From the IMG/VR virus record IMGVR_UViG_3300035698_035310, positions 248,001 through 312,000 of that record: DNA of 64,000 bases. One strand, given 5' to 3'. A program made the translations under genes and the position numbers. Under the pieces are notes generated by a model that did not search any database, had not been told where the DNA came from, and saw nothing but the letters and a program-made list of their open reading frames with translations. Position 1 is the stretch's first letter, and every line of letters starts with the position of its first letter. Below are positions 6,815-13,913 of the stretch, piece after piece. This DNA is from a virus.

Positions 6815-7111
6815 ATGTCAATCGGACAAACAATCATTAGCCAGATCAACGAAATCGATTTTTGGGCACGCGCCCGTTGGGGTGTAACCGGTGGAACTGG
6901 ACGAAGACCCATCAAAATCGAGAACGGCGTTAAGTTCAAAACGTGCGGAATAGTTAAGTGGAAAGGTTGGGTTTCAATTACCCTGAACGGTATGGACACT
7001 TATGATATCTCATTCTTTCGTATTCGTGCCGGTGAAATTAGGGTTGACAAGGTGGTTAATAATGTTTACAATGACCAACTTGTAACAATCATTGACGAAC
7101 AGGTTGGTTAA
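6815..7111 (+). CDS. hypothetical early protein
   Basis: 98 residues, GAAAGAC before ATG. Basic, Gly-rich first half (WARARWGVTGGTGRRPIKI) and a beta-rich second half, compatible with nucleic-acid binding but unproven. Confidence 0.65.
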   Translation: MSIGQTIISQINEIDFWARARWGVTGGTGRRPIKIENGVKFKTCGIVKWKGWVSITLNGMDTYDISFFRIRAGEIRVDKVVNNVYNDQLVTIIDEQVG

Positions 7112-7112
7112 A

Positions 7113-7283
7113 ATGGATATACTTTTAAGTTTTTTCTTCGGATACATATATTTAATATGTTTTATGGTTAGAATATCATGGATTGATACATTTCCAATTA
7201 GGAATTGGAAAGATTTGATCTTGCTTCAAACTTCCACTTATCGCCATTACGACGGCACGGAATCTAAATCTAGGAAATACTAA
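7113..7283 (+). CDS. small membrane protein
   Basis: 56 residues with one N-terminal hydrophobic span (LLSFFFGYIYLICFMV). ATG 7113 sits one base after the previous stop, with AGGTTGG upstream. The last base of its TAA is the A of the next ATG. Translationally coupled trio. Confidence 0.6.
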   Translation: MDILLSFFFGYIYLICFMVRISWIDTFPIRNWKDLILLQTSTYRHYDGTESKSRKY

Positions 7284-7546
7284 TGACTGAATATCGCATT
7301 GTAACAACACATGATGAAACCAAAGTGACGATTGACGAGCAAACTGCGAGTCAGCTTGCATTGGCTTCAAATGGTGAATGGACACACGAAACCTTTACGA
7401 AGGCTGGTAAATGCAGAGTCCTTGTATTTACTGAAAACCATTCATTGGCTGAACGCGACTATTGGGGCAACGCCAAAATGGTTGTATATATCAATCCTAA
7501 CGATAAAATGGTTGTTATCGAAAAAGACTTGACACTGTATCGCTAA
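7283..7546 (+). CDS. hypothetical early protein
   Basis: 87 residues, start overlapping the preceding stop by one base. Beta-rich (KCRVLVFTEN, KMVVYINPNDKMVVIEK). The promoter for the next gene lies inside its last codons. Confidence 0.6.
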   Translation: MTEYRIVTTHDETKVTIDEQTASQLALASNGEWTHETFTKAGKCRVLVFTENHSLAERDYWGNAKMVVYINPNDKMVVIEKDLTLYR

Positions 7547-7557
7547 GACGCTAAGTT
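7529..7557 (+). promoter_or_regulatory. promoter inside a coding end
   Basis: TTGACA (7529-7534), 17-bp spacer, TAAGTT (7552-7557), overlapping the final codons of the gene at 7283. Confidence 0.65.
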
Positions 7558-7591
7558 CTAATCATCGAAACACAAACAGAAAGCAAAACCA

Positions 7592-7873
7592 ATGACCGAC
7601 GAAACCGAAACCCCCGAATTGATTTCAGTTACAGAATTTTACAAACGGACGGTTAGTTTCCGTGAAAAATTCGGAACCAAACTCGAGCCGGAAATGTATG
7701 CAAATCTCAGCAAGATGTATACGATATCCTACTTTCGAATGGATAACAAAGACCCAATGTGGGACGTCGCCGTTGAGATCTATCAATCAACTATCGATGA
7801 ATTTCATCGCCGTATGGAAATGATGGGATACCCCGACATCACTGAATATGAAATGGTCGAAGACAATGGCTGA
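7592..7873 (+). CDS. hypothetical early protein
   Basis: 93 residues, mostly helical (KRTVSFREKFG, AVEIYQSTIDEFHRRMEMMG). GAAAGC precedes ATG weakly. Overlaps the next gene by eight bases. Confidence 0.6.
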   Translation: MTDETETPELISVTEFYKRTVSFREKFGTKLEPEMYANLSKMYTISYFRMDNKDPMWDVAVEIYQSTIDEFHRRMEMMGYPDITEYEMVEDNG

Positions 7874-8072
7874 TTCAGAACGCGACTGTTTGCTGGTGTT
7901 CGCTGGTGAAACTCATTATCCCCTTGGTGGTTACGAGGACTGTAAAGGTATGTTCACCAGCGAAGCGCAAGCAATGGAACACATCGCAAAAATACATTGT
8001 GAATGGTGGCAAGTGTGTCGCATGGATGAACTAATTGGTATGGTTCTTATTAATAGCGGCAAACGAAAATAA
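7866..8072 (+). CDS. hypothetical early protein
   Basis: 68 residues from ATG 7866; an in-frame ATG at 7848 is also possible and neither has a good Shine-Dalgarno. Sequence GGYEDCKGMFTSEAQAMEHI then WWQVCRMDE resembles small phage proteins carrying information-type domains, but I cannot name it. Confidence 0.55.
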   Translation: MADSERDCLLVFAGETHYPLGGYEDCKGMFTSEAQAMEHIAKIHCEWWQVCRMDELIGMVLINSGKRK

Positions 8073-8076
8073 GTGC

Positions 8077-8105
8077 TTGACAGTGGTTCAGTTAATTGCT
8101 ATGTT
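8077..8105 (+). promoter_or_regulatory. early promoter
   Basis: TTGACA (8077-8082), 17-bp spacer, TATGTT (8100-8105). Confidence 0.75.
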
Positions 8106-8136
8106 AAATCATCGAAACGAACAAAGGATGACCCAG

Positions 8137-8382
8137 ATGAGAAAAACAATTTTTGCTAACGTTGATCGCAAGCCTCACCAAGCACCCGGCGGCGAGTTTG
8201 AAGTTTTCGACACCGCCACTTCGATGACTATGACGACGGGTATGGGTTGGAAGGCAGCATGGGAAGAATTCGATAAACTCCACGTTGACGGCGATAACTT
8301 AGACGTTCGCCCAAGCACCCCAATTCCTGTTGTTGGTTTCGTTGGTAATATCAATCCGTTATTGTTGACCGAATTTCGTTAA
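8137..8382 (+). CDS. hypothetical early protein
   Basis: 81 residues. ATG 8137 is used because AAAGGA is then at proper spacing; ATG 8128 touches the Shine-Dalgarno. Contains TMTTGMGWKAAWEEFDKL and a Pro/Gly-rich end. No family recognised. Followed by a terminator. Confidence 0.6.
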   Translation: MRKTIFANVDRKPHQAPGGEFEVFDTATSMTMTTGMGWKAAWEEFDKLHVDGDNLDVRPSTPIPVVGFVGNINPLLLTEFR

Positions 8383-8414
8383 AAGTTTCATGGTAAACTA
8401 AGGGTTTTCCCCTA

Positions 8415-8454
8415 CCCGGTGAATTGAGCGCAAGTTCTTCATCGGGATTTTTTT
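8415..8454 (+). terminator. terminator
   Basis: CCCGGTGAA (8415-8423) pairs with TTCATCGGG (8438-8446) allowing one G-U, followed by seven T. Confidence 0.8.
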
Positions 8455-8491
8455 GTCTTGACATTATTAAAACGTCGTGGTATAGTTAAAT

Positions 8492-8606
8492 CTAAATAGG
8501 GTGAAAGTTCAGTTAGACCTAGTTCAAGTAGCCCGAACATTATAAAGATGAATAATTCTTAAACAAACATAAAGGGAAACACCGGAATGATTCCGGTGTT
8601 TTTTTG
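8492..8606 (+). ncRNA. candidate small RNA 2 (rightward)
   Basis: TTGACA (8458-8463), 17-bp spacer, TATAGT (8481-8486), predicted start near 8492. About 115 nt ending in a perfect AACACCGGAA/TTCCGGTGTT stem and seven T (8578-8606). The only ATG (8551) is followed by three codons and a stop. A free-standing non-coding unit between two genes. Confidence 0.55.
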
Positions 8607-8662
8607 TCTGGAACCCATAGCATCAACAGGTTTTTTCCTATAGCATCTATGGAATTTTCCCC

Positions 8663-8691
8663 TTGACTCCTATGGCTTTACTTGCTATGGT
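8663..8691 (+). promoter_or_regulatory. early promoter with CCATAG repeats upstream
   Basis: TTGACT (8663-8668), 17-bp spacer, TATGGT (8686-8691). Upstream 8614-8652 has CCATAGCATC and GCATCTATGG, words shared with the terminator at 1332. Confidence 0.65.
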
Positions 8692-8720
8692 TCTATCAAT
8701 TCAAACGAAAGGACAATATT

Positions 8721-9167
8721 ATGATTACCGGAAGTCGCGCACGAATATTGGCAGAAACCACTTGGGGAACTGGTGGGACTCACTCTGCAAGAACCAATCG
8801 CAAAGGTGCATTCTATTATTCGTGTTCAGGACATGGTGGATACATCGTCGACGGTAATGCCCTAACCGTTGCGGAGCGTGATCACATAGACCGATTTAAA
8901 AAACCTGAATATGTATGGGCAATTATCAACGATGAAACCAGTGCGGTTCGTAAAACATCGAACCCGTTTTCAACTAAACGTTTCTTTGCCCATATGCGCG
9001 TAGGTGAAAGACTGGACAAAAACTATCCGATTTATTATTTTGAAGAAGATTGCGACTGGTCAATCCTTGAAAAGTTCACTGACATTCGCGCAGGTGGTAA
9101 GGATACCGACGCAGATACAATTCTCAATATATTCTATCGCTGGTGCCATGATCGCGAGGCGGCATAA
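8721..9167 (+). CDS. GHGG-motif protein, DUF7007-like
   Basis: 148 residues. WGTGG near the start followed by FYYSCSGHGGYIVD (about residues 32-45) resembles the DUF7007 signature of TPWG and S/GHGG, found in phage and plasmid proteins of unknown function. C-terminal half has FEEDCDWSILEKF. ATG 8721 follows AAAGGAC; the frame upstream is promoter. Confidence 0.55.
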   Translation: MITGSRARILAETTWGTGGTHSARTNRKGAFYYSCSGHGGYIVDGNALTVAERDHIDRFKKPEYVWAIINDETSAVRKTSNPFSTKRFFAHMRVGERLDKNYPIYYFEEDCDWSILEKFTDIRAGGKDTDADTILNIFYRWCHDREAA

Positions 9168-9174
9168 AGTGATC

Positions 9175-9202
9175 AAAGAGGTTACATTTATGTAACCTCT
9201 TT
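9175..9202. terminator. inverted repeat, probable terminator
   Basis: AAAGAGGTTACA-TTTA-TGTAACCTCTTT, 12-bp perfect stem with T-rich ends on both strands. Confidence 0.7.
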
Positions 9203-9221
9203 GACTAACTTAAAATAGTTC

Positions 9222-9302
9222 TTGCATTATCGATTGACTCGTGTATGATCATATCAGGGAGGGATCAGCGTTTTTTATGGCGCAAGATTATTACAAAATT
9301 AA
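9222..9302 (+). promoter_or_regulatory. GGGAGGGATGA-class element, copy 4 (ATC variant)
   Basis: TTGCAT (9222-9227), 16-bp spacer, TATGAT (9244-9249), six bases, AGGGAGGGATCA (9256-9267). The start codon position is ATC (9264). The frame would read ISVFYGARLLQN and stop at 9302. Either a degenerate copy or one using a non-AUG start. Confidence 0.5.
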
Positions 9303-9336
9303 GTGAAACAAAGTAATAAAATAATGCATTATTCGG

Positions 9337-9365
9337 TTGACCATGTTACAGTTATTTGCTATATT
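9337..9365 (+). promoter_or_regulatory. early promoter
   Basis: TTGACC (9337-9342), 17-bp spacer, TATATT (9360-9365). Confidence 0.7.
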
Positions 9366-9417
9366 TAAATTGTTCCAAGGCACTAACGCCTAACACAGAT
9401 TGAAAGGGAACCACAAA

Positions 9418-9894
9418 ATGTTAAACCGCAACCAAGTAAATGAGATTTTAGCCCCGCTTAACGGAAACACGTTTATCGGCTTAACCGCCACAACGATTCC
9501 AAAATTAACTGGCGGCAAGAAAAACGATATGCAGGGTGAAATCACCAAACGCACCGTTTCTGTTGTTCAGGTTTTCCAGAACAAATCCACGAACGGATAT
9601 GAAAACAAGCGCTTGAAAGCGAATCCAGACTTCAAATTGGGTGATCGCCCTTGGGGAACACGCGTTAAAGGAACACCGTTCATTGAACATAAAGGCGCGG
9701 ATTACATGGAAGTAATTTTCGTAAGCACCGATTCAGTTGATTATTTTCGCAATGGCGAACCAATCGAAAAAGATCAAATCGTTGGTTTGCCTGCCAGCCG
9801 CCCCGCTGGTGATACGGATAATGTAATTATTCGAACATATAAACTGGAAAGCATCGATTCACTTCGGGCGTTTGGGGCGGAATACACCGCCTAA
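9418..9894 (+). CDS. hypothetical early protein
   Basis: 158 residues, AAAGGGAAC before ATG. Lys/Asn-rich strands (TKRTVSVVQVFQNKSTNGYENKRL), a GDRPWGTRVKGTPFIEHKG segment and a C-terminal ESIDSLRAFGAEY. Similar small basic proteins occur in phages of proteobacteria, but no function is assigned. Confidence 0.65.
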   Translation: MLNRNQVNEILAPLNGNTFIGLTATTIPKLTGGKKNDMQGEITKRTVSVVQVFQNKSTNGYENKRLKANPDFKLGDRPWGTRVKGTPFIEHKGADYMEVIFVSTDSVDYFRNGEPIEKDQIVGLPASRPAGDTDNVIIRTYKLESIDSLRAFGAEYTA

Positions 9895-9910
9895 CCGATT
9901 CATACAAGGA

Positions 9911-9950
9911 AAAGAAAGTCAAGAGAAATCTTGACTTTCTTTTCGATTCA
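9911..9950. terminator. bidirectional terminator
   Basis: AAAGAAAGTCAAG (9911-9923) pairs with CTTGACTTTCTTT (9930-9942). T-rich on both sides. The core AGTCAAG-AGAAAT-CTTGACT recurs at 11679. Confidence 0.8.
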
Positions 9951-9955
9951 TTTGT

Positions 9956-10041
9956 TCACGTTTTGTTCTTATAAGATGATACCCAAAAAAAACTCATCCC
10001 TCCCTGATACAAAATTACCACGTTTACCCCATACGAGTCAA
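9956..10041 (-). promoter_or_regulatory. GGGAGGGATGA-class promoter/micro-ORF, copy 5
   Basis: Leftward TTGACT (10041-10036), 18-bp spacer, TAATTT (10017-10012), six bases, AGGGAGGG from 10005, ATG at 9997. The closed micro-ORF 9997-9956 reads MSFFWVSSYKNKT. The transcript would end at the 9942-9911 stem, giving an RNA of about 100 nt. Confidence 0.65.
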
Positions 10042-10057
10042 CACTTAATTTATTTTT

Positions 10058-10117
10058 ATTTAGGGGGTTGACTCATCTGATGCCTACCTTTATAACTACA
10101 AATAGAAACCAACCACA
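10058..10117 (+). repeat. 60-bp direct repeat containing a promoter, copy A
   Basis: Identical over 60 bp to 10553-10612. It contains TTGACT (10068-10073), 17-bp spacer and TATAAC (10091-10096), and drives the gene at 10133. Confidence 0.85.
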
Positions 10118-10132
10118 TAAGGAATTGCCCAC

Positions 10133-10435
10133 ATGAAAAACACTTACATAAACGCAGTATTCTTTAATGTATCTAACGAAAACGGTTTGGATACGTTTGC
10201 CGATAAGGTCCAGAAAGCATTGGATTGCGAATTGTTTTATTATGAAAATGGTAGGGAAATAGGCGTGGTTACGTGTGGCGGTTCCCCATCTGGCAAGGAT
10301 TACCAGTTTGGCATGGGTGGTGGCAACTTTGATTTGGATCATAACGTGGTGCTATATTCCGAACCCGCTACCGTGTTCGTTATGTTCGATGACGCTAGTG
10401 GTAGCAGGTGCGTTCAGCCAGTAAGCCACCGATAA
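10133..10435 (+). CDS. hypothetical early protein
   Basis: 100 residues, AAGGAATTG before ATG. Contains a Gly-rich loop (VTCGGSPSGKDYQFGMGGGNFD). No family recognised. Promoter shared by duplication with the gene at 10631, but the proteins are not obviously related. Confidence 0.6.
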   Translation: MKNTYINAVFFNVSNENGLDTFADKVQKALDCELFYYENGREIGVVTCGGSPSGKDYQFGMGGGNFDLDHNVVLYSEPATVFVMFDDASGSRCVQPVSHR

Positions 10436-10446
10436 GAAAAGAAATC

Positions 10447-10481
10447 GGCGCGGGGGCAAATTAGCCCTTGCGCCTTTTTTT
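10447..10481 (+). terminator. terminator
   Basis: GGCGCGGGGGC pairs with GCCCTTGCGCC (two G-U pairs), followed by seven T. Confidence 0.85.
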
Positions 10482-10543
10482 GTTTCGTGGTATAAAATCC
10501 GTAGGGGGGGATGAGCCGATTTTATCATCAAAATTTATTTTAA
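10468..10543 (+). promoter_or_regulatory. GGGAGGGATGA-class element, copy 6 (G-run variant)
   Basis: TTGCGC (10468-10473) lies in the terminator's 3' arm, 17-bp spacer, TATAAA (10491-10496), six bases, then AGGGGGGGATGA. ATG 10511 opens MSRFYHQNLF, stopping at 10543. The A of GGGAGGG is a G here, giving seven consecutive G. Confidence 0.55.
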
Positions 10544-10552
10544 TAATAGTGC

Positions 10553-10612
10553 ATTTAGGGGGTTGACTCATCTGATGCCTACCTTTATAACTACAAATAG
10601 AAACCAACCACA
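10553..10612 (+). repeat. 60-bp direct repeat containing a promoter, copy B
   Basis: Second identical copy. TTGACT (10563-10568), 17-bp spacer, TATAAC (10586-10591), driving the gene at 10631. Perfect identity suggests recent duplication or gene conversion. Confidence 0.85.
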
Positions 10613-10630
10613 ACCCCGAAGGAACTTATC

Positions 10631-11008
10631 ATGCAAAAAGTAATCGCCCACATCGAAGCAATCAACGCAGCAACCGGCAGCACTTGGGTTTTGAACGCGG
10701 ATCATTGGGCTGGCTACGAAATAACCACACCCGAAGCGTTTGATCGTTATGTGCTTACCACAAGCATTTGGGATGCATACAAATATGGCTTGGGCTTTAA
10801 GCCACACGGCATGATGATGGAAGCAATGAGCATGGAACAGTTGGAACGCGAACTGGAAAGCGTTCGCGCTTCAATCGATGCGAACGCCGAACACGAAGCC
10901 GAACGGGAACGGGTGAACAATTTCACTTGGCAAGAACATCTTGCTTGCGCCAACATGCCAGCAATGGCAAACGACTCCCCCTTCGCAGTGTTGCAGGGGG
11001 TGCGATAA
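10631..11008 (+). CDS. hypothetical early protein with helical middle
   Basis: 125 residues, GAAGGAAC before ATG. Residues 60-95 form a Met/Glu-rich helix (MMMEAMSMEQLERELESV, then charged). No family recognised. Confidence 0.6.
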   Translation: MQKVIAHIEAINAATGSTWVLNADHWAGYEITTPEAFDRYVLTTSIWDAYKYGLGFKPHGMMMEAMSMEQLERELESVRASIDANAEHEAERERVNNFTWQEHLACANMPAMANDSPFAVLQGVR

Positions 11009-11022
11009 CCAACCGAAAGGGG

Positions 11023-11045
11023 CGGGGGATTTTCCCCCGTTTTTT
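11023..11045 (+). terminator. terminator
   Basis: CGGGGGA-TTT-TCCCCCG followed by six T. Confidence 0.85.
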
Positions 11046-11117
11046 CGCGCCAGCAATTCCAAAAAAAAGACATCCCTCCCTATGGTGATATTAGCACTAT
11101 TGCCCAAACAGAGTCAA
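11025..11117 (-). promoter_or_regulatory. GGGAGGGATGA-class promoter/micro-ORF, copy 7
   Basis: Leftward TTGACT (11117-11112), 18-bp spacer, TAATAT (11093-11088), AGGGAGGG from 11081, ATG at 11073. Frame begins MSFFWNCWREKTGENP, matching copy 2 at the first six residues, and runs into the terminator stem without a stop. Confidence 0.65.
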
Positions 11118-11153
11118 CACTTATTTTCGCCCCCAAATTTCAGGCATCACCCA

Positions 11154-11183
11154 ATCTTACCACGTTTTCGAATTACAAGTCAA
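11154..11183 (-). promoter_or_regulatory. additional leftward promoter
   Basis: TTGACT (11183-11178), 18-bp spacer, TAAGAT (11159-11154), in tandem upstream of the copy 7 promoter. No ORF of note between them. Confidence 0.45.
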
Positions 11184-11209
11184 CCCCCTATTTTAATTCA
11201 TTTAAGGGG

Positions 11210-11238
11210 TTGACTCTGTTTGGGTTGGGTAGTAATAT
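11210..11238 (+). promoter_or_regulatory. early promoter, TTGGGT subclass
   Basis: TTGACT (11210-11215), 17-bp spacer containing GGGTTGGGTAG, TAATAT (11233-11238). The same GGGTTGGGT spacer occurs at 14216 and 15455, defining a subclass used for the larger early genes. Confidence 0.75.
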
Positions 11239-11271
11239 CCCTTTATCAACTTAACAAAAGGAAACAAACAC

Positions 11272-11661
11272 ATGGATTCATTAAACGTTTTTGCGGATTC
11301 GAAAGTTGGCGATGGTGCAACGATCAATATGTATAGCGATTCAAAGGCTTGCACGATTGTGGCGATTAGTGATAAGCGTATCACGGTTCAATATGACGAT
11401 GTTAAATTGTTGAACGGTGCGAAATCTGGCGAACCCGATGCACTGGTTTTTGATGTAGGCGGATTTTCCGCACACTGTTCAGGTCGCCAGCGTTGGGAAA
11501 CAACACCAAACCCCGAAGGCGGCAAGGTGACTTATTCCCTGCGCAAGTGGAACGACTACAAAAATGAACCAGTTATGCGGTGGGCACCAGTTGGCAGCAA
11601 ACGCCACGAAGGTTCAGGCTTAACCGAAGGAAGGCATCACCACTACGATTTCAATTTCTAG
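11272..11661 (+). CDS. conserved-type phage hypothetical protein
   Basis: 129 residues, AAAGGAAAC before ATG. The segment VGGFSAHCSGRQRWETTPNP is followed by VTYSLRKWND, a pattern (a modified-residue-rich strand, then SLRKW) seen in small phage proteins of unknown function. Ends in HHHYDFNF. Confidence 0.6.
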   Translation: MDSLNVFADSKVGDGATINMYSDSKACTIVAISDKRITVQYDDVKLLNGAKSGEPDALVFDVGGFSAHCSGRQRWETTPNPEGGKVTYSLRKWNDYKNEPVMRWAPVGSKRHEGSGLTEGRHHHYDFNF

Positions 11662-11678
11662 GCACAAGGAAAAAGGAG

Positions 11679-11709
11679 AGTCAAGAGAAATCTTGACTTT
11701 TCTTTTTTT
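11679..11709. terminator. bidirectional terminator
   Basis: AGTCAAG-AGAAAT-CTTGACT stem followed by TTTCTTTTTTT. Same core as the terminator at 9911. Confidence 0.8.
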
Positions 11710-11779
11710 ATTTTTTCCGCCGCCAAAAAAAGGTCATCCCTCCCTACCACCATAATACACTATTCGAACAACGAGTCAA
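11708..11779 (-). promoter_or_regulatory. GGGAGGGATGA-class promoter/micro-ORF, copy 8
   Basis: Leftward TTGACT (11779-11774), 16-bp spacer, TATTAT (11757-11752), AGGGAGGG from 11745, ATG 11737. The closed micro-ORF 11737-11708 reads MTFFWRRKK. Termination at the 11698-11679 stem would give an RNA of about 70 nt. Confidence 0.65.
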
Positions 11780-11785
11780 GACTAT

Positions 11786-11913
11786 AAACGGGGAACCACG
11801 AATGATTCCCCGTTTTCTTTTCTATAATGGCTTGGCTTGCCGTGTCGCCAGACGATTAGATCATGATGTCAAATCCTTCCGTTAATTTTTATCCGGTGTT
11901 TGAACTTACTCTC
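11786..11913 (-). ncRNA. candidate small RNA 3 (leftward)
   Basis: TTGACA (11947-11942), 16-bp spacer, TATTAT (11925-11920), start near 11913. Opens with a GGTGT...ACACC stem, has no useful ORF, and ends at an ACGGGGAA/TTCCCCGT stem (11788-11813), whose leftward U tract is modest. About 128 nt. Confidence 0.45.
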
Positions 11914-11962
11914 TACACCATAATACATTAAACAAAATAGATGTCAACACTTATTTTAGGGG

Positions 11963-11991
11963 TTGACACTAACAATCGAAACCGCTATAAC
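11963..11991 (+). promoter_or_regulatory. early promoter
   Basis: TTGACA (11963-11968), 17-bp spacer, TATAAC (11986-11991). Confidence 0.8.
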
Positions 11992-12020
11992 TGTATCAAC
12001 TTAACCAAAAGGAACACCCA

Positions 12021-12230
12021 ATGTCAAACCAAGCATTTGTAGTTTATAACGGCAAAATCACAGTCAAGACTGAGATTTACGACGGCGGTTTATATTTCGC
12101 CGACACCGTGAAAGAAGTGACACAACGCTTGCGCGATTGCGAGACGTTGGTTGTTAAATCTGGCAGTGAACGCGACCTTAAGAAAATCGTCACCGTCGCC
12201 GACCTTTTCACAAACAATCCCCAAGGATAA
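12021..12230 (+). CDS. hypothetical early protein
   Basis: 69 residues, AAAGGAAC before ATG. Mixed alpha/beta, with a KEVTQRLRDCETLVVKSG helix-strand. Starts a two-gene unit. Confidence 0.6.
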   Translation: MSNQAFVVYNGKITVKTEIYDGGLYFADTVKEVTQRLRDCETLVVKSGSERDLKKIVTVADLFTNNPQG

Positions 12231-12234
12231 GACA

Positions 12235-12729
12235 ATGTCAAATCCCAAACACATAAACGATTTTTGCAAAGAACTTCGCGCACTTATGGAAAAGCACGGA
12301 ATTGATTCATTAGGTGTCGAAATTGAGGGCGACACACACGGCATAAGTGAACAATTCGTTATCGATGATAATCAAAATAAAACACACGTGATCGACGGAT
12401 TTTCAAGTTATTTGGATAAATCAGATTTGCGTGATTATATCGAAGTAACCAGCGAATTATTGAAACGCGACGACGTTCAATTTGTTATCAACGATTTGCA
12501 AGATGATGGAGAAGAAAGTTCCGCTAAACTTTTTGAAGACTATATCATCAAAGCGGAAAACAACGGCTTAAACATCGACCAAGCATTCCAAGGCACTATC
12601 GCACTAAGGGAAGCAATGAATATTATGGGAAGTTATTTCGACGCCCTGAATACTAATAATCTTGTTTTTGTTAATCAAATCAATGCGATTGATTCAGCAA
12701 TGCTACATTATAAAGATAGTTTAAAATAA
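12235..12729 (+). CDS. hypothetical early protein
   Basis: 164 residues. ATG 12235 is preceded by AAGGATAAG, four bases after the previous stop. Acidic and mostly helical (DFCKELRALMEKHG; AFQGTIALREAMNIMG). No family recognised. Confidence 0.65.
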   Translation: MSNPKHINDFCKELRALMEKHGIDSLGVEIEGDTHGISEQFVIDDNQNKTHVIDGFSSYLDKSDLRDYIEVTSELLKRDDVQFVINDLQDDGEESSAKLFEDYIIKAENNGLNIDQAFQGTIALREAMNIMGSYFDALNTNNLVFVNQINAIDSAMLHYKDSLK

Positions 12730-12732
12730 CCG

Positions 12733-12761
12733 TTGACACTGGTACATGAAACCGATATAAC
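12733..12761 (+). promoter_or_regulatory. early promoter
   Basis: TTGACA (12733-12738), 17-bp spacer, TATAAC (12756-12761). Confidence 0.8.
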
Positions 12762-12790
12762 TGTATCAACTTAACCAAAAGGATCATATC

Positions 12791-13150
12791 ATGGAAACAA
12801 TATCGCGGTTTTATGCGCACGCTGGCAAAATTGCCATAACGATTGGCGCGGGTGATACTACATATATCACCACAGACCAAGCCGAAATGATCGGCGCTAA
12901 ATTATCTGAACTTGCCAGTCAAGTGAAAAACGGCAATCATTCGACTACGGTTGAAGTTCCCGCAACTGAAGAACAAATGAAACGGATGCGTGAGGATGCG
13001 CCCGAAATTTATAAAATCATTCGTTGTTATCGCAATGGCAATAGCCCCCGCACAATTGCACGTAGTGTAACGATTTTCGAAGCGCAAGAACATTGTAGCG
13101 ATCCATCAACCTCAAACACCAAATATTTTGATGGATATGAGTTGAAATAG
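12791..13150 (+). CDS. hypothetical early protein
   Basis: 119 residues, AAAGGAT before ATG. N-terminal strands (YAHAGKIAITIGAGDTTYIT) followed by a helix (DQAEMIGAKLSELASQV). No family recognised. Ends TAG. Confidence 0.6.
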   Translation: METISRFYAHAGKIAITIGAGDTTYITTDQAEMIGAKLSELASQVKNGNHSTTVEVPATEEQMKRMREDAPEIYKIIRCYRNGNSPRTIARSVTIFEAQEHCSDPSTSNTKYFDGYELK

Positions 13151-13153
13151 GTC

Positions 13154-13182
13154 TTGACTCTGGTGTAGTTAGTTCGTATATT
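13154..13182 (+). promoter_or_regulatory. early promoter with 10-bp dyad operator
   Basis: TTGACT (13154-13159), 17-bp spacer, TATATT (13177-13182). Spacer and dyad are the same as at 5378. Confidence 0.8.
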
Positions 13183-13210
13183 AACTACACCAGAACAAAG
13201 GAACAAACAA

Positions 13211-13351
13211 ATGTCAAACGCTGAAATGTATCTCGATTGGGTTAACAATTTTTTAACTGTTGCACGGTTCGCCGAATATTACAATATCTCCGAGACCGAA
13301 GCTCTTGCCGTGATCGAAAAAGGTCGCATCGACCACCACGCAAATCTGTAA
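13211..13351 (+). CDS. small conserved phage-type protein
   Basis: 46 residues. The pattern YLDWVNNFLTVARFAEYYNI then SETEALAVIEKGR is a familiar short protein of phages and prophages with a helix-turn-helix-like second half (ARFAEYYNISETEALAVIE). AAAGGAAC lies upstream. Function not established. Confidence 0.6.
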   Translation: MSNAEMYLDWVNNFLTVARFAEYYNISETEALAVIEKGRIDHHANL

Positions 13352-13369
13352 ACAACGAAAGACAAACCC

Positions 13370-13669
13370 ATGCAAGTCACAACCGAACAACTCGAAACTT
13401 TCCTAACTAAAGCGCAAGCACATGTAAACGCTGATTACAGCACTAACTTTGAAGGCGATGCGCCAACACTTTCGATTGACCCAATGACCGAACGATCTAA
13501 GTACGCCAAAATCGTGAAAGATACCGGTCAACGTTCATTGTGGGGTTTCGTTGAACTATCAACCGGCAATCTGTTGACAGGCAGTTGGAAAGCACCACGC
13601 AAATCAAAATCAACATGCGGTCATATTGACGAGCCATTCTTACCACGGACTCGCTGGATGAGTGTATAA
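13370..13669 (+). CDS. conserved-type phage hypothetical protein
   Basis: 99 residues. RSKYAKIVKDTGQRSLWGFV and STGNLLTGSWKAPRK match the pattern of widespread small phage proteins with a K(Y/F)xKIV...SV..F(V/I)D..TG..(L/Y)K..SWKAP motif, function unknown. Same operon as 13211. Confidence 0.65.
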   Translation: MQVTTEQLETFLTKAQAHVNADYSTNFEGDAPTLSIDPMTERSKYAKIVKDTGQRSLWGFVELSTGNLLTGSWKAPRKSKSTCGHIDEPFLPRTRWMSV

Positions 13670-13676
13670 TAAACCC

Positions 13677-13705
13677 TTGACTCTGATTCAGTTATTCTTT
13701 ATAAC
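13677..13705 (+). promoter_or_regulatory. early promoter with dyad
   Basis: TTGACT (13677-13682), 17-bp spacer, TATAAC (13700-13705). CTGATTCAGTTAT is mirrored by ATAACTGAATaATCAG around the -10. Confidence 0.8.
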
Positions 13706-13735
13706 TGAATAATCAGAACAACGAAAGAAAATCCA

Positions 13736-13912
13736 ATGGTAGGCAAACTTAATTTTCGTGTATTCCAAGATGGCAAACAACACATTGTTTCCGCACGTAG
13801 CATCGTGGTTCGTTTTGAACAAGGTGCATTCATATCAGCTAACATAAGACAAGATAGTGCCGAATATCTTGAAGCATGTGAAGCAATGGTTAAACATGAT
13901 ATGGGCGAATGA
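13736..13912 (+). CDS. hypothetical early protein
   Basis: 58 residues, GAAAGAAA before ATG. Beta-rich N-terminus (KLNFRVFQDGKQHIVSARS), helical end. Followed one base later by the next ATG. Confidence 0.55.
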   Translation: MVGKLNFRVFQDGKQHIVSARSIVVRFEQGAFISANIRQDSAEYLEACEAMVKHDMGE

Positions 13913-13913
13913 T

